DNA from: Dichetophora obliterata
Taxonomy: Eukaryota > Arthropoda > Insecta > Diptera > Sciomyzidae
Direction of reading: 5' to 3'
Length of the DNA: 64,000 nt
NCBI GenBank assembly: GCA_963920525.1
Contig: OY986437.1
Location: forward strand, 117,185,215-117,249,214
The notes beneath the pieces are model-generated. The model worked only from the letters and a program-made list of their open reading frames with translations, did not search any database and had not been told where the DNA came from. Made by a program: the position numbers and the translations under genes. Positions 44,234-56,570 of the stretch are shown here, in pieces (position 1 is the first letter of the stretch; every line of letters starts with the position of its first letter).

Positions 44234-44458
44234 TTTTTTTCCAATTGTTCCTTTAATGTATCTAGTCATACTAGTCACTAATACTAGTGAAAATTGTCAG
44301 AGCTAGTCAAAATATATAATCATTCGAATGAATTAATTTCATGTCACGTTACTTTAGGGGGGGGAGGGGTTTTGAAAAACACTACGAAAAGTAACGCAGG
44401 GGGAGGGGGGGTAAAAAAAACCGGAAAATCAGTAACGTAGTTTATGGACGACCCCTTA

Positions 44459-44642
44459 CACATGAACTATCTTGTAATAAAACCAACGGCAGGTGGTTAG
44501 CAAGAAACAAGTGTAATATATTGCGGCAAATATGGCCCAAACTTACCCATAAGCGTTCAAAAGAACTCATGTCCCTTAAAAGAGACCAAATCAGTACCAT
44601 CATTGGTCTAAATGTGTCTCCTCCATTCAGGCAGCCACAATA
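44459..44642 (+). pseudogene. LINE C-terminal fragment (downstream of RNase H)
   Basis: The frame reads NGRWLARNKCNILRQIWPKL, then THKRSKELMSLKRDQISTII, a pattern typical of the region after RNase H in LINEs of the I/R1/LOA type (W----C---R-LWP----KR---LL-L-R). It begins directly at the right edge of copy 2. It may be the other half of the gene whose RNase H start is at 36973-37085. Confidence 0.55.
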
Positions 44643-44649
44643 ACTTAAC

Positions 44650-47600
44650 CTAATCTTATGCGCAACATTCCAAGTCACTACATACATTTTTAGTGGCGTT
44701 TTTAGAGATTTTGTTGTTTTGATAAAGTAACTTTCTATGGGAGGTAGGAGTGAATTTCATCCAATTTTGCTCATTTCCGAACTTGATCTTTGTATTTTGA
44801 ATATAAGCATTTCAAATTTCAATACGATAGCTTTGAAATTGCGGCTGTAATCGTGTCAACAGACAGACTGACAGACAGACAGAAAGACGGACGGACATGG
44901 TTGAATTAAATAAAAACTAAAAACTAAAAAAAAAATATTCTAGTACATAAAAAGCAATCACAAATTAAAACAAACTTTGACTTTTCATATTGACAGGGGG
45001 GTTACTGATCTTATCATCATCTTAAGGTGTATTTTTCAACACTTTTGGTTGAAAAAGTTAGCATTTTAGTTTAAAAATTTCTTTATGTATTGTTTCTTTC
45101 TTAAACATTTCGTTTGAAGAATTTGACTAAAAAGTTGAAGTTTTCAATTTTTTGTTTAATTCAAAATTTTTTCTATTTTTCTTCTTTTCTACATTTTTAA
45201 CTTTTTAGTTCATTTTTAAACCCTGCATTTTGAATCATGAATGGTAATATCAGGATTGAAAGTCGATTAATGGCGTGTTAGTATGGCAAAATCAAAAGTG
45301 TCTCGTATACCATGAATTTGGTGGTGGTTTCGTATAATCGGTGTAATCAGTTCCGCATAACAGCCAGAATAGTAATATGTATATCACATGAACTGCACTC
45401 ACTTTAACTGTTTTTGAAATGGATGGTATAAAAGTTATCAAAACTGCCTTAGAACTTGTATTTTTATGAATATATTGAGCACTAAAATAAGAGAATCAGT
45501 TGGAGTGTATGCGAAATGCCATATCGGAGTAAAACGCGTTTACTCGTGAAATTGAAATAATTCTTCAGCTGCAACTGGCTGATGATTTTCTTGAATTTCA
45601 TACTCGATTAATTTTCCCAAGCTCTGCACTTGTTTTTTTCCGTGACTGTATTTGATGCTTAGTTATTCAACAGATGATCAACAATAAAATGCATGCCCCA
45701 CACCCACCTGGTTTCTGTTTTTTAGCTTGTTATTGTTTTTAGAGCTTTAGCTATTTTCTTGTTATTTTTGAATATACAAAACTGCAAAATCATTGCAGGT
45801 CACGTCGTCGTTGGACGTCATCATAGAGAAATCCTCTGAATTTTTTGCAGTTTCTTAGTTTCTATTTAGTATTCAGACTTATATTCGTTTTCCAACTAAA
45901 TACGACAAAACGTAGCCAAACAAACAAAAGTTGGGCATACATATAAAATAGTGATGCATGCATCGTTGACTACGTCGTTCACGTGAGAAGAGAAAATAAA
46001 TTGTATTCCATTCATTAGTATTCAGATTCTTAGTATTCGAAAGCACGAAAATTTTTCTCAGGTTATATTCACAAATTAAATTTTGCTCTTGTACATTCTT
46101 GGCTAAATTTTCTACTTGTTAAGTGGACAGAAACAGTTGACTGATTTATCACAAAACTTCGGTGAGTCACTTCCGGTTGTGTTACTTTTGAGCGTGTGGG
46201 GACTTTATAACAACATCGCAGTAATCGCAGTTATAGAAATGGTGTGTTTATATCAGTAGCTCGTTCCAGTAACTCGTAGCGATCGTAGTTTCCGACTCAT
46301 ATTACCGACTTGACGTCACTCTGATGTCACTCTCACCTGCAATCTGAATCGAGATCTGTTCGATTCGTTCGTTCCAAATCGATAAGCTATCACATGTTCC
46401 AATTTCATTTCAATGGAACCTTTTAAAAAAGTGTTTCTGTATCTAAAGAGAATCGATAACAATGTGTCACTTTTCTCACTGGCTTTGCGGCAAGTGAGAA
46501 TTCTACTGATTTATCTAATGTCAGTTATGTTTTGTATTATTAAGTTACTCGAAATATACCTTTAAAAATGGTTACTTTCATATAACTCGAATTTTTTTCT
46601 GATTGAAATATATTGTTATTCTTAAAAAAGTTTTAGTTTTAAAGGTAATGTAATTTATAAATAATGCCTATTTACATAAAAGTTTAAAATTTTAGCAAAA
46701 CAGTATATGTTTGAGATATGAAAAAGTACCCGGTTGCATATATTTGCTAAGTTCTTGCAGAGAACACACAGCACTAAGAGTAAAATTATTTATATTCATA
46801 ATCGTTGATTATTTCCGCAACCATTAGTGCACATCATTATAACATAATTAATTTTCTTAAACTGCAAATATTCACTTTTTATTAACAAGGCAAGCACCTA
46901 TTTATTATAAAGTTTTAGCGCAACTAAAATAATATATTCGAGTAAACAGCTGCTTGTCATTTGACTCAATTTCGCAACTTTTCTTCTCGATTTGTGTTCT
47001 TTTTCATCACGGTCCGAGTTTTTATCGACTTCAACGTACAGAAACATTAGTTGTCACGAAATCGGTAACTAGGGATCGATAACGGCTGACGTCACACAAA
47101 TCGGAAACTTGCCAATTTTGTTACAGGTACGAGCTACAGGAGTATACAAAAAACCGCCTAAGCAGTGTTGCCATATGGTCCGATAATCGGATTTGTTACA
47201 ATTTTCAGTCTTGAATTTGATAATCCAATATTTGGCCAAAATGTTACGATTTTAGTACAAATAGATGCAATGTCCGATTTAGCATATATTTATTTATTAA
47301 AGCAATGTATATTTATGCACTTAACAAAACAAACAAACTCAACACAAAAAGTTATTGTTAATTCATTATTTGTTTTTGAGCAAAAAATAAAAGTTAGAAG
47401 TTACTGAATTAGTTAGTTTTTTACTGAATTGTAAAATATTTTTTTACTTTTATTTGTTCAAGCTTATATTAAAGAAATTGACATAAAGTTATCGTCATAA
47501 ATTTAATATTTTCATATATTTTGTTTTCGGTTTCAAAAATAATAGATACAAAATGTTTAATATTTTCCAACAAACACCTCCATTAAGCATAAAACAATTA

Positions 47601-48189
47601 TCACCAAAGAATGTAACCTACCCGTTTGAAGTCCCATCGAGTAATGAATCAAAGATAGTTTGTTGAGTTTAATTCTCATCTCATTTAGATCACGCATAAA
47701 TAAAAATAAGCGAAATACCAAGCAACCGTGACCTGCTAGCATGAAGTCTGGACAGCTACTGAAAGTTTTCTGATTTCGTTTCGTTGTTGAACTCAGGGAT
47801 GGGATGAAAAAAAATATAAAAATCGTAATTTTCACTCCATTAAAATCGTCAAAATCGTAGTTCACTACTAAATAGTACTACAATACAATACATTTTTCTT
47901 CAAAAGCATATATATATTTTTAAGTATACGTAGTTTTAAATACAAAATTTTATATCTCCTTAAAAAATGCATTCACTATTAATTTATAATAATTAATAGA
48001 TGTATTAATATAGGTAAAAAATTAGATGCAATTAGAGTTTAAAATTCATGAGAAACTCTGACTAGTACTTGATTTCAAGGTACTATTTTACCACAAGGTA
48101 ATTTTATATCAGGATTGGAAATAACTCTTAATTTTTTTGGTTAAATATATAACTGCACTATAATCCAACTGAACTCCACTTGGCGACAA
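44650..48189. other. long non-coding stretch
   Basis: About 3.5 kb without a recognised gene. It includes a (CAGA)n-like degenerate repeat at about 44860-44895 (ACAGACAGACTGACAGACAG). A CAGTGTTGCCA string at 47164 looks like a hAT end, but no inverted partner was found. Confidence 0.5.
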
Positions 48190-48625
48190 ACAGCAAGAAG
48201 CCTAAGAAGTAAAATTTCCACCTCCCATATTTTTACACGAAATTTGCATAGCACTAAGAAGGAGTCGTCGTTTACCAATCGGTTTTATAAGATCACAGAC
48301 GAAAATATTTGTAAATCCGCCCACAACCACGCCTAAGTCCCATATAAAACAAAAAATCTAAAACACCATAATTTTTTTCGTATTGAAGTTATATTAAAAT
48401 AACTCTCTCAAAATATGAAATTTATGTGTGAATTAAAAAAATGACACGCTCACCTTCCATACTTTGCATACAAAATTTGCATAGCAATAAGAAGAAGACA
48501 TTGTATACCAATGAAATTTGGTATATAAATTGAAATCGGCTATTTAAGATGACTTGCGCAAATATTTGCAAATTCGCCTTCAATCGCGCCTGTGTCCCAT
48601 AAATCACAAAGATTTAAAACACTAC
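48190..48625 (+). repeat. two-copy diverged tandem repeat, ~220-bp unit
   Basis: Units near 48220-48420 and 48450-48625 share the order ACCTTCCATA-TTT, CACGAAATTTGCATAGCA, TAAGAAG, a TTGTATACCAAT-like block, GATGAC/GATCAC, AAATATTTGTAAATCCGCC-like and GTCCCATAAA blocks. Diverged and non-coding. Confidence 0.6.
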
Positions 48626-49014
48626 TTTTTGGAAAGTATTGTAGTTATATGGAACTAGACACTGACATTTCATTGCTTTGTCTACGCAATTAGAAGATTT
48701 TATATACAATTTTTGAATTCGATGTTTTTTGAGGGAATTTTTACTAAAATAGATATTCCAAAGAATTTTTGGCATGTTTACATTTTCGATAGTTTGGGGA
48801 ACTTTTGGAAACTTTTCAATGAAAGTAGTAATTTATCTAAAAAAACTAAGAATTTGTATATGCATTAATTTTTTTCATCAAAAAAACAAAATATTTTCGA
48901 AGCTTAAATTTTTTTTTTGGGCTTGCATATATCTAAGGATATATTAAAAAATTAGGTACGATTAAAAGTGTTCCTTCATAGTTACAATAAGGGTAGTACC
49001 ACTAATGCCCTTCC

Positions 49015-50915
49015 CAATCGCTATTTTTAGGACGAACTTCGCATGGGCCACTATATCTAATGCCTGGAGAGGGGTTATTGTGAGATTTATTCCTAAAACG
49101 GGCAGTAGATCTTCTGATCTTATGAAATCTTATAGACCATGATCGGCATATCAGAGAGGCTTGTCTTATAAACCACCCGCTGCACTCCCAACAATATGCA
49201 TATCAACCAGGGAAATCAATGACTCATGCTCTTCAGATCCTTACTAACAAGATTGAAAAATCATTGGGGAACAAAGAATATACAATACAATCGGGTGCTT
49301 CCTAGACATTGAAGGTGCTTTTGATAACACCGATGAACTCTTAGAACTTCTTAGCTCAAATGGCGCCGATGTGCAAGGTTACGCTGATGACATCATGATC
49401 CTTATCAGAGGAAAATACGAGGATACTTTATCGTATCTCCTCCAGAGAGCACTCAACATAGTAGCTTATTGATGCAGGCAAACGGGGCTCCATGTCAACC
49501 CTAAAAAAACCAACATCATCGTTTTCACCAAGAAAAGAGTCAAATAAAATCTAACTATACCTACTCTTTTTGTTGAAACCATAAAGAAGTCAAATACTTA
49601 AGTGTGACGCTTGATGATAAAGTTACATGGAACTCACACCTACGCAACACCATAAACAAGCAAGAGCCTCATTATGGGTCAGCAGAAATTGTATAGGTAG
49701 AAACTGGGGCCTAAGCCCCAGTGGCCATGTGGATGTATACTTCAATCACGAGATCTGTCGTCTTATATGCTGCATTAATATGTTGGAGCAAGACGATCCA
49801 AAAAACAGCTCAAGCCAAGCTCAGCAAGTTGCAACGACTAGCTTGTATCTGTATCATACGAGCAATGCGTACTGCTCCAACTGCTGCTTTGGAGATTTTG
49901 CTTGGTATGCCACCATTACATCTTCTTGTCAAGAAAGAAGCTCTGATTTTCACAGTCAAGCATATCATTGACTACAATTTGTATATACCAAAAAACTCGC
50001 ACCCAGCGCTATTAGACGAAATAACTAAGGACGAGAATCTAAGGTTATTACCCTGCGATCTCTGCCTCCCAAAATACAACTTCTGCGAAAACTTTCAAGT
50101 CTCCTTCCCAAACAGAACCACATGGGAAACTGAAAGGCCACGGTTTAGTGGTGACTATCAAGCCTGGTATACTGATGGCTCAAAGACAAATGAAGGCGTG
50201 GGATCTGGCGTTTTTGGCTCAAGGCAAGAGCCTGAAAGAGTATGTAAGCAGTCCCACTAGGAATAAAAACATTTACATGGATTGCTTACAGCTGCTTATT
50301 AAGGCGTCTATCCATAACAGAGTCCACTTCATTTGGGTCCTAGGCCATAGCGGCTATTTAGGAAACGATATTGCGGATGAACTAGCCAGGAAAGGAGTTG
50401 TAAGTTCCTTCATAGGCCCAGAACCATTTTGTGGGCTACCATGGGGCACTATGCGCCAAAACATTAATATGTGGGTTAACAGAGAGCCACTTCATTACTG
50501 GAGGAAAACCAAAGGTAACATACAGGCAAAAACATCCATGCCAATCACTTCGCTCCAAAGAACGAAACAATTCCTTACTTTAAGTGGAACATCTACCGGA
50601 CTTGTCACAGGTTTCACTTATCAACTATGGGTATAGTCCAGGAAGATCTGTGCAGATTATGTAACGAAGATGAAGAAACTGCAGAGCACATCTTGTGTCA
50701 CTGTATCGGTCTAATTAGGACTTCGCTACTTGGGTGCTTTGTACCTAGAACCGCACCAAATAGCAGATAGTTCACCCAAGGACATCGCTCTGTTACTAAC
50801 TAACTTAACGATTAAGGATGAACTATAACTTAAACAGGTTTGTTACAATAAGCTCTTGAGGCCGCAGCAACTAGGTGACTAGCTCCCTCTTCACTTAACT
50901 ATATATCTATCTATA
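49015..50915 (+). pseudogene. LINE with RT and RNase H domains (I/LOA-like), internally deleted
   Basis: Plus-strand remnants. AWRGVIVRFIPKTGS (about 49055) is the finger region; YAYQPGKSMTHALQILTNKI leads to FLDIEGAFDNT (motif A, about 49300-49330); then comes a direct jump to VQGYADDIMIL (motif C, 49377-49403), so motif B and much of the palm are deleted. The frame 49721-50260 covers the thumb/connection (LVKKEALIFTVKHIIDYNLY) and the start of RNase H (AWYTDGSKTNEGVGSGVF). The frame 50148-50636 holds the end of RNase H (HFIWVLGHSGYLGNDIADEL). The RNase H segment with the second active-site acid is missing between them. A Cys/His-type end (LCRLCNEDEETAEHI-like) follows near 50650. Several stops and frameshifts make it inactive. 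Clade assignment rests on RT plus RNase H content and is approximate. Confidence 0.8.
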
Positions 50916-50919
50916 AATA

Positions 50920-52810
50920 GGGTATTCGCAGTTTCCTTTTAAAATTAATATATGGTAACTCTAAAAAGATAACACATTAACAGTGTGAGCACCCCATTGC
51001 AAATTTTATTTTTTAACATTGATACAATCGCATTCTACAGTTTGTAATGTGTTGTAAACAACAATGCCTCGGATAAGCGGAAAGGAAAAATTATTAAATG
51101 CTTTAAGCTATAAGAAAGTGCTATAGCTAGTAGCGCAAGATTCGAGTAAGTTAATGTTCAGCTGGCTGCGATGCTAGTTTACCACAAAAAGCAAAAATGT
51201 ATTAAAGCAAGGCAATTTCAGCATTTTTTGTTATCTCTGCTTTGCTTGCAAAACAAAAACAAAAATAATTACCAGGTGGCAAAATGTTTTAAAGTTAACA
51301 GGAGGCAAAGATAACAAACCAGATAAAACGAAACTGTGAGCACCCTAAATAAAATAAAGTTATATTCAAGGTATGTGGCATTTTTCAATAATTTTATTGC
51401 TGCTAACCAAGCAGGACTTAATGAATTTACTTTAAGTTTTCAGTAGAAATAGCTTGAATATTTGCAATCCTAATGTAATAACTGATTTTTGCAATTTCGA
51501 AAGTTTTTTTTTGTGACTTATGGCCACCGAACCGTTGCTGGCTCTGTGTGCACTGGTTGAACTCGTGCTTTTCTTCAAATGCTAACCTTAAAAGCAAAAG
51601 CTTTACAATACAAACATAGATATGTGAATGTATATATGTGCGCACCTCTGGTTTATATTGATCACTATTTATATTTGGGCGTTGTTTCTGCCTCATTAGA
51701 GAGAGGATTCTTTATTGTTTACTATTATTTCTTATTTGCATGTTCGTTTGTATGTCTGTAGTTATATAATTTTTTACTGTTTTGCTTGCTAAATAGAGTA
51801 GAACGAATAAATGTCTTTTCTTGTTACTATTATGTATAGCGTTGACGCAATTTCATCTCAAGATTTTAATTGTTAGTGTCGTAGATGTACGAGTATCTAT
51901 GTCATTGAGTGAAAGTTAGTTTCGAATGTGTTTCTATTTTAAGATAGCCCACTTTAATATTTTTTTACTTTTTTCAATTTTTTCAAGTATTTCCATAACT
52001 TATACCGACATGACGCATTCCAACACACACTGTCTCACTGTCTTGGTGGCAAACACACCCAGCTTGCTTGCATTTAACTTTAACCAGCAATTAATATGCA
52101 ATGCCAATTTACAACAAAGAAATCTACAAACCGAAACGAGTTCATGGGCAAACAGTGAACGGCAGCCCGTTGGAGAAACAATGACAGACGGACGAATAGA
52201 GAAAAATACATATACACGTTTGAAAATCATGCTTCTTTTGACTCCCCCCCTTTTTGACTCTTTTTGTCAAGATTGCAAATCTAGAGATTTATTTTAAAAA
52301 TTTTATTGTTGATCATTTTAAGCGCTCTACCTAAAACTATGAGATAAAAAGCAGATTTTCAAATTTTAGCTGCCAACATTTAGAATCGTGCTGTAGCTTT
52401 TGGGTTCGGTAGGATGCTTTTTTGATTCATTAAAAATAATTTTTTTTTTCTTTTTTGGCTTTGCTAAGCATACATAATCGTCTAAAAAAGCAACTTATGT
52501 AGTCGGTTTGAGATTCAATTTTCTAAATGAAGCTATGTTTCACACAGCTAAATATTTCAAAAATGCTCGATTTTGTTTTCAGTTTTTGCTAAAGATACAA
52601 AATCACATAGTCACGTTTTGAGTCTTAAAAAAAACAAAAAGTTAAATTTGTGATAAATATACGACTTGTTTTTCATCCGAATGTTATGTGACAATTTCGG
52701 TGAAATGACATAACGTTCAAAGGGACATTATGTCCGTGGGCTCTTTGTTCATAAATAACAAAATTTTTTAAAGGACTGATCCCATTTGAACTTACAATAA
52801 TATTTCGAAA
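50920..52810. other. non-coding stretch
   Basis: About 1.9 kb without a recognised gene. Open frames at 51427-51696 and 51926-52297 show no domain, signal or codon pattern that I would trust. Confidence 0.45.
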
Positions 52811-52985
52811 ATCATATAAAACTTAAAAAATGGGTTGGTCACATCTGAATCACTCAAGACTACTGAAGAGGAAGTGTAGCTACTTCCGAAACAGGCTTGT
52901 CTAGTCTGCTGTGTGATTGACTTTATGCAGAGTTGTTGTTGTTGTTGCCTTCTTTAAACTTACCTGTTCTAAAGAGCTCAAATTT
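52811..52985 (+). repeat. interspersed ~180-bp repeat, copy 2 of 3
   Basis: Contains GGGTTGGTCAC, ACTCAAGACTACTGAAGAGG, TAGCTACTTCCGAAACAGGC and GTGTGATTGACTTTATG followed by a GTTGTTGTTG run. Closest to copy 3 (57293-57480). Confidence 0.65.
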
Positions 52986-53193
52986 AAATCACATAGACTT
53001 ACTCTTTCAAGGAGAAGGACTCCAACGAGACTTTATATGGCAACATTCCGTACAAGGGCAAATCATTTTATCATAAAAAAAACACCTCAATATTTTATTT
53101 TCCCTTGTACGGAATTGTGACAACAACATGCTTACAAAATTGTATTTAGATTAGTTTCTTGAGTTCATTTCAGAATTCATGAACAATTAATTA

Positions 53194-53433
53194 TTTACTT
53201 ACTTACTAAGTTGGCGCTACAACTGAGGTTCCGTTTCGGCTTCATCTGAAATGTGCTAGCTATTTCTGTTGCTTGTTGGTGTCAGTTGGAAATTTCATGT
53301 ATCGCCAGGTTATCCTCTACTTGGTCTTTCACGCGGAGACGGGGTTCTCCTTTTCTGCGGTGTACTACTCGTATAATACAGTTTATACAGTTCATACATA
53401 CTCCACCATATTCTATTGACGCAGATTGATTCG
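53194..53433 (-). pseudogene. RTE-like LINE copy B, 3' part
   Basis: On the minus strand this is the end of the same LINE family as copy A, including the (TAAG)n tail at 53194-53210 and the GTAGCGCCAACTTAG junction after the stop. The reading frame is broken. It is cut at 53433 by an inserted jockey-like LINE and resumes at 55698. Confidence 0.75.
53424..53433. repeat. 10-bp target-site duplication, left copy
   Basis: GATTGATTCG, duplicated at 55698-55707. It marks the insertion of the LINE between. In copy A the uninterrupted site reads GATTGGTCCA followed by TAGATCTTACGA, which aligns with the sequence after the right-hand copy. Confidence 0.8.
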
Positions 53434-55697
53434 TTTTTTTTTTATATTCATTTATTAATCCCAAAATTAACAATTTATAAGATAAGCAAGTAAAACAATG
53501 ATAACTACTTACTATAAAAAAATACAATTATGTAAATGCCCTTAATCGGTACTCGATACATACAATATTTTTGTTTTTTTTTTTTGTTATAAGTTTATAA
53601 TTTATCAATCTCAATTTTTTATTTTTTTTTTTTTAATTTCAGTTGTAATGTTAATATAAACACAAAAAGGGAATAACAACTGTTAAAAAGTGTATTTTGG
53701 TTTTGTTTTAATTATAAAAAAAACTCCTAACAATAAAAAATAAAAATGTTAAGGCTGAGTGTTACCTACTTGCTAGTCAAGTCACCAGTATTTATTTGTA
53801 TTTAATCGATCATTATTATATTTCTCGCGTTCAGGTATATTACTACAATATTTCCAATTTATAAATCGGTACGAGCCTATCATTGAAGCATATTCGTTTG
53901 TCAGTCGCCCTTCTATCAACGTGGTAAATTATTGGTATGTTGCATGAATCTGATAGATAACCTAGTGGGTCGAGATAAAGAAATGCTTCTGGTGGTATTA
54001 ACCTTCTCTCCAAAGATTTTTCAAAATACAAAGGATTTGGATAAAATGCTCCAGAAATTATGTTATTGTTAGCTTGTTTTGCTCTTGCAAAATGATTTCT
54101 TACCAGTTCAAGTATAGTGTTATCGATTCTTGATATTTCAGAAGCTTCTAGAAGTGTTTTGTTTGATATATAATGTATGTAGTTTGAATGTTGACTTCAA
54201 TACATATGCATACATGCTCTAAGACATTTTCTTTCAAATAGACGAAGTTTTTCTATATATGACGGACTTATATTCCACCAAATTGGGCAAACATTAGTTA
54301 AAATTGGTCTTATAAATGCTTTATAGCTAATTATTTTTACATCACTATTCAGATGTTGTATGTAAAAAAGTGTTTTTAAAAGCTTAAATGCAGATCTTGC
54401 TCCTTCTAACATGATTTGAATATGTTCGTTAAAATACAGAAATTTATCTAAATGAATCCCCAAATATCTTACATTTAATTTTGTTGGAATTTGATAGCCG
54501 TTTGCAGTAACGATTTTCAAATTTTTCCAGTTTTTACGAAGATCGTGATTTCCACGTCTAAGAGGGGAACGAAATAATATTACTGCACATTTTGCGTAGC
54601 TTATCTTAAGTTTTCACGTGTTACAATAATTTTGGAAATAATAAAATTTGGTTTGTAAGTTTCTTTGGATATATTCTATTTTATAGCCATGTGCATATAG
54701 TACCACATCGTCAGCAAAAGCAAGGGACATTTCTAATTTATTTAAAATCTCAGAAGTATATATATTGAATAGGAAAGGAGCAGTGACTATGCCTTGTGGC
54801 AGTCCATTGGGTATATCAAATATTCTGTTTTTCGTATTGTGTCCATTATAAGCGCGTCAATCCAAACCGTATCGAATGCTTGTCGTTTAAATGCCAAAAT
54901 ATATCGGATGTAAGTTTGTTTATTGCGTCAACTGTTGAGTGCTGTTTCTTGAACCCAAACTGATTTTTCGGTATAATGTTGTTTTGATCACATACAAATA
55001 AAATTGATTTATTAATAAGAATTTCAAATACTTCCCCAATGTTATGTAGAAGCTTATTGGCCTATAATAAGATGGATCAGAAGCATCTTTTTCCTTTTTT
55101 ACAATTGGAAAGACTTTGATGTTTTCCAGTAGCTTGGAAAATAGTAGTTATTAAGTAGGTTGTTAAAAATAATGCAATATTTTTTAATTATTTCAACGGG
55201 CATGTGTTTGAGAGCTATGTTTGGAATATTATCTAAGCCTGACGAGTTGTTGAGTTTTCTAAAAGTTCTGGCATTGTTGTATAGTAATTTAATGTTTGGT
55301 TTTCCATTAAGTTGTCAGATTTAAGGCTATCGGAAAAATTTAGAAGGGTATTTGAAAAATGGTTCATGTTAAGAAATCTTGATATTTCTATGTTTACTAA
55401 TTCTTCCGTACTAGTTGGCATTGTTTCTATTTGGTGTACACTTTTAAAATATGATCCAATGATATTTAGTTTTAAATTTTCTTCTCCAATTATAAATTTA
55501 TTATCAATTACGGGCATGGAAGTGATATCAATTCCTGCTTGGGTTACGAGAAAATCTGATGAGACAGGTATTTTTAAGTCAGGCATATTATTATTGCAAC
55601 GAGTTTTAAAAGGTTGATTTATTTTTGGAAACATGTATTTCGAGTTTAATTTTATTATTTGTTCCACGCGTTGTTTCCAGTAGTTGTTTATACTATT
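53434..55697 (-). pseudogene. jockey-like LINE inserted into RTE-like copy B
   Basis: Minus strand, with a poly-T tract at the left edge (the 3' A tail) and matching GATTGATTCG duplications outside. From the 5' side: an unidentified part ending PELLENSTTRQA, then the finger region GLDNIPNIALKHMPVEIIKK and PSYYRPIS, a motif B region near IPNGLPQGIV, and motif C in SLAFADDVVLYAHGYKI (about 54735-54690, both Asp kept). The frame 54520-54197 follows with NVRYLGIHLDKFLYFNEHIQ and SYIEKLRLFERKCLRACM. Stops and frameshifts occur (for example after QNYCNT). It is 2264 bp and 5' truncated, lacking the endonuclease. It is younger than its RTE host but already inactive. Confidence 0.8.
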
Positions 55698-56570
55698 GAT
55701 TGATTCGTAGATCTGGCGATGAATCTTTCTCTCGAAGGCTCCTAGAATCGTTGTATTTTTTAAACGTGTAAACGCGTTGCAACGTTCAAGTTGCCTAAAG
55801 TAGGACGGGCATGTTGAGCGGATTATAGAGCTTGATTTTTGTTCATTGAGAGAAAGCTGTCTAATGAGCCTAAAGTTGTACATACTGATCTGTTGTCAAG
55901 AGTTATCCTTCGTTTGATCTTAATGCAGATATCGTAGATGGAGTTATATTCCAGAAACAGAAACGTAGGCTGCGAGATACTGGGACTGATTGTTTGTTAA
56001 CACCAAGTATTTCGTCCAATGTGCGTTCACTGCAAGATCCATACGACTCCACTCTTTTTCTAATCTGGAGAATGCTGCTTTAGCTTCGCGACTATTACGA
56101 CCTATGATAGCAATATCATCAGAACATGCAAGCAGCATAACACTCTTTTAGAATATTGTGGCACTACGTCTGAGATAAGGAGATCGGATGATCTTCTTCA
56201 TCATTCGGTTAAAAAAGTCGCACAGGAAGGAATCACCTTATCTAGGACCTCGTTCGGCAGCAAATTGTGAAATAGGTCTGTCCTAATTTTAACTGCGCTG
56301 TTGGTATTGCTCAGTGTCATCCTGCATAGACAGGAGCATTAGTTTTACAGATAGTCCATATTCAGACATAGTGAAGTAAAGGTGATTTCGAAGGTGGTTT
56401 TGCAGTTGACAAAACGATGGTGGGTATTGATTGGTTTTTCTAGGGTCTTATCCAAGATTTGTCGTTGGGTGAATCATCTGATCGATGGCAGACTTTCCTG
56501 GTCGAAAGCCACACTGATAAGGTCCAATAAGTTGGTTTACTATTTGGTTTTACGTAAAAACTGCTGATGG
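55698..56570 (-). pseudogene. RTE-like LINE copy B, 5' part
   Basis: Continues copy B upstream of the nested insertion: LGAFERKIHRQIYES, then LACSDDIAIIGRNSREAKAAF (56138-55944), where the usual YADD motif reads CSDD, and TKYLVLTNNQSQYLAAYVSV. Upstream pieces align with copy A up to about 56570 (GPYQCGFRPGK-like). Heavily frameshifted and more decayed than copy A. Confidence 0.75.

Larger units (their letters stand above)
43445..44455 (-). mobile_element. 1011-bp TTA-flanked inverted-repeat element, copy 2
   Basis: Inverted relative to copy 1 and identical in length. The right end has the GGGGTCGTCCATAAACTACG repeat; the left end has one change (GGGGTCGACC). TTA flanks at 43442-43444 and 44456-44458. 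G-rich tracts (GGGGGGGGAGGGG) lie on the plus strand at both ends, mirroring the C-tracts of copy 1. Confidence 0.8.

Noticed and set aside
47164..47175. CAGTGTTGCCA as a third hAT end (also TGGCAACACTG near 5703 and 24947)
   Set aside because: No inverted partner end or 8-bp duplication was found, and one of these strings lies inside the mariner element at 24917-25860.
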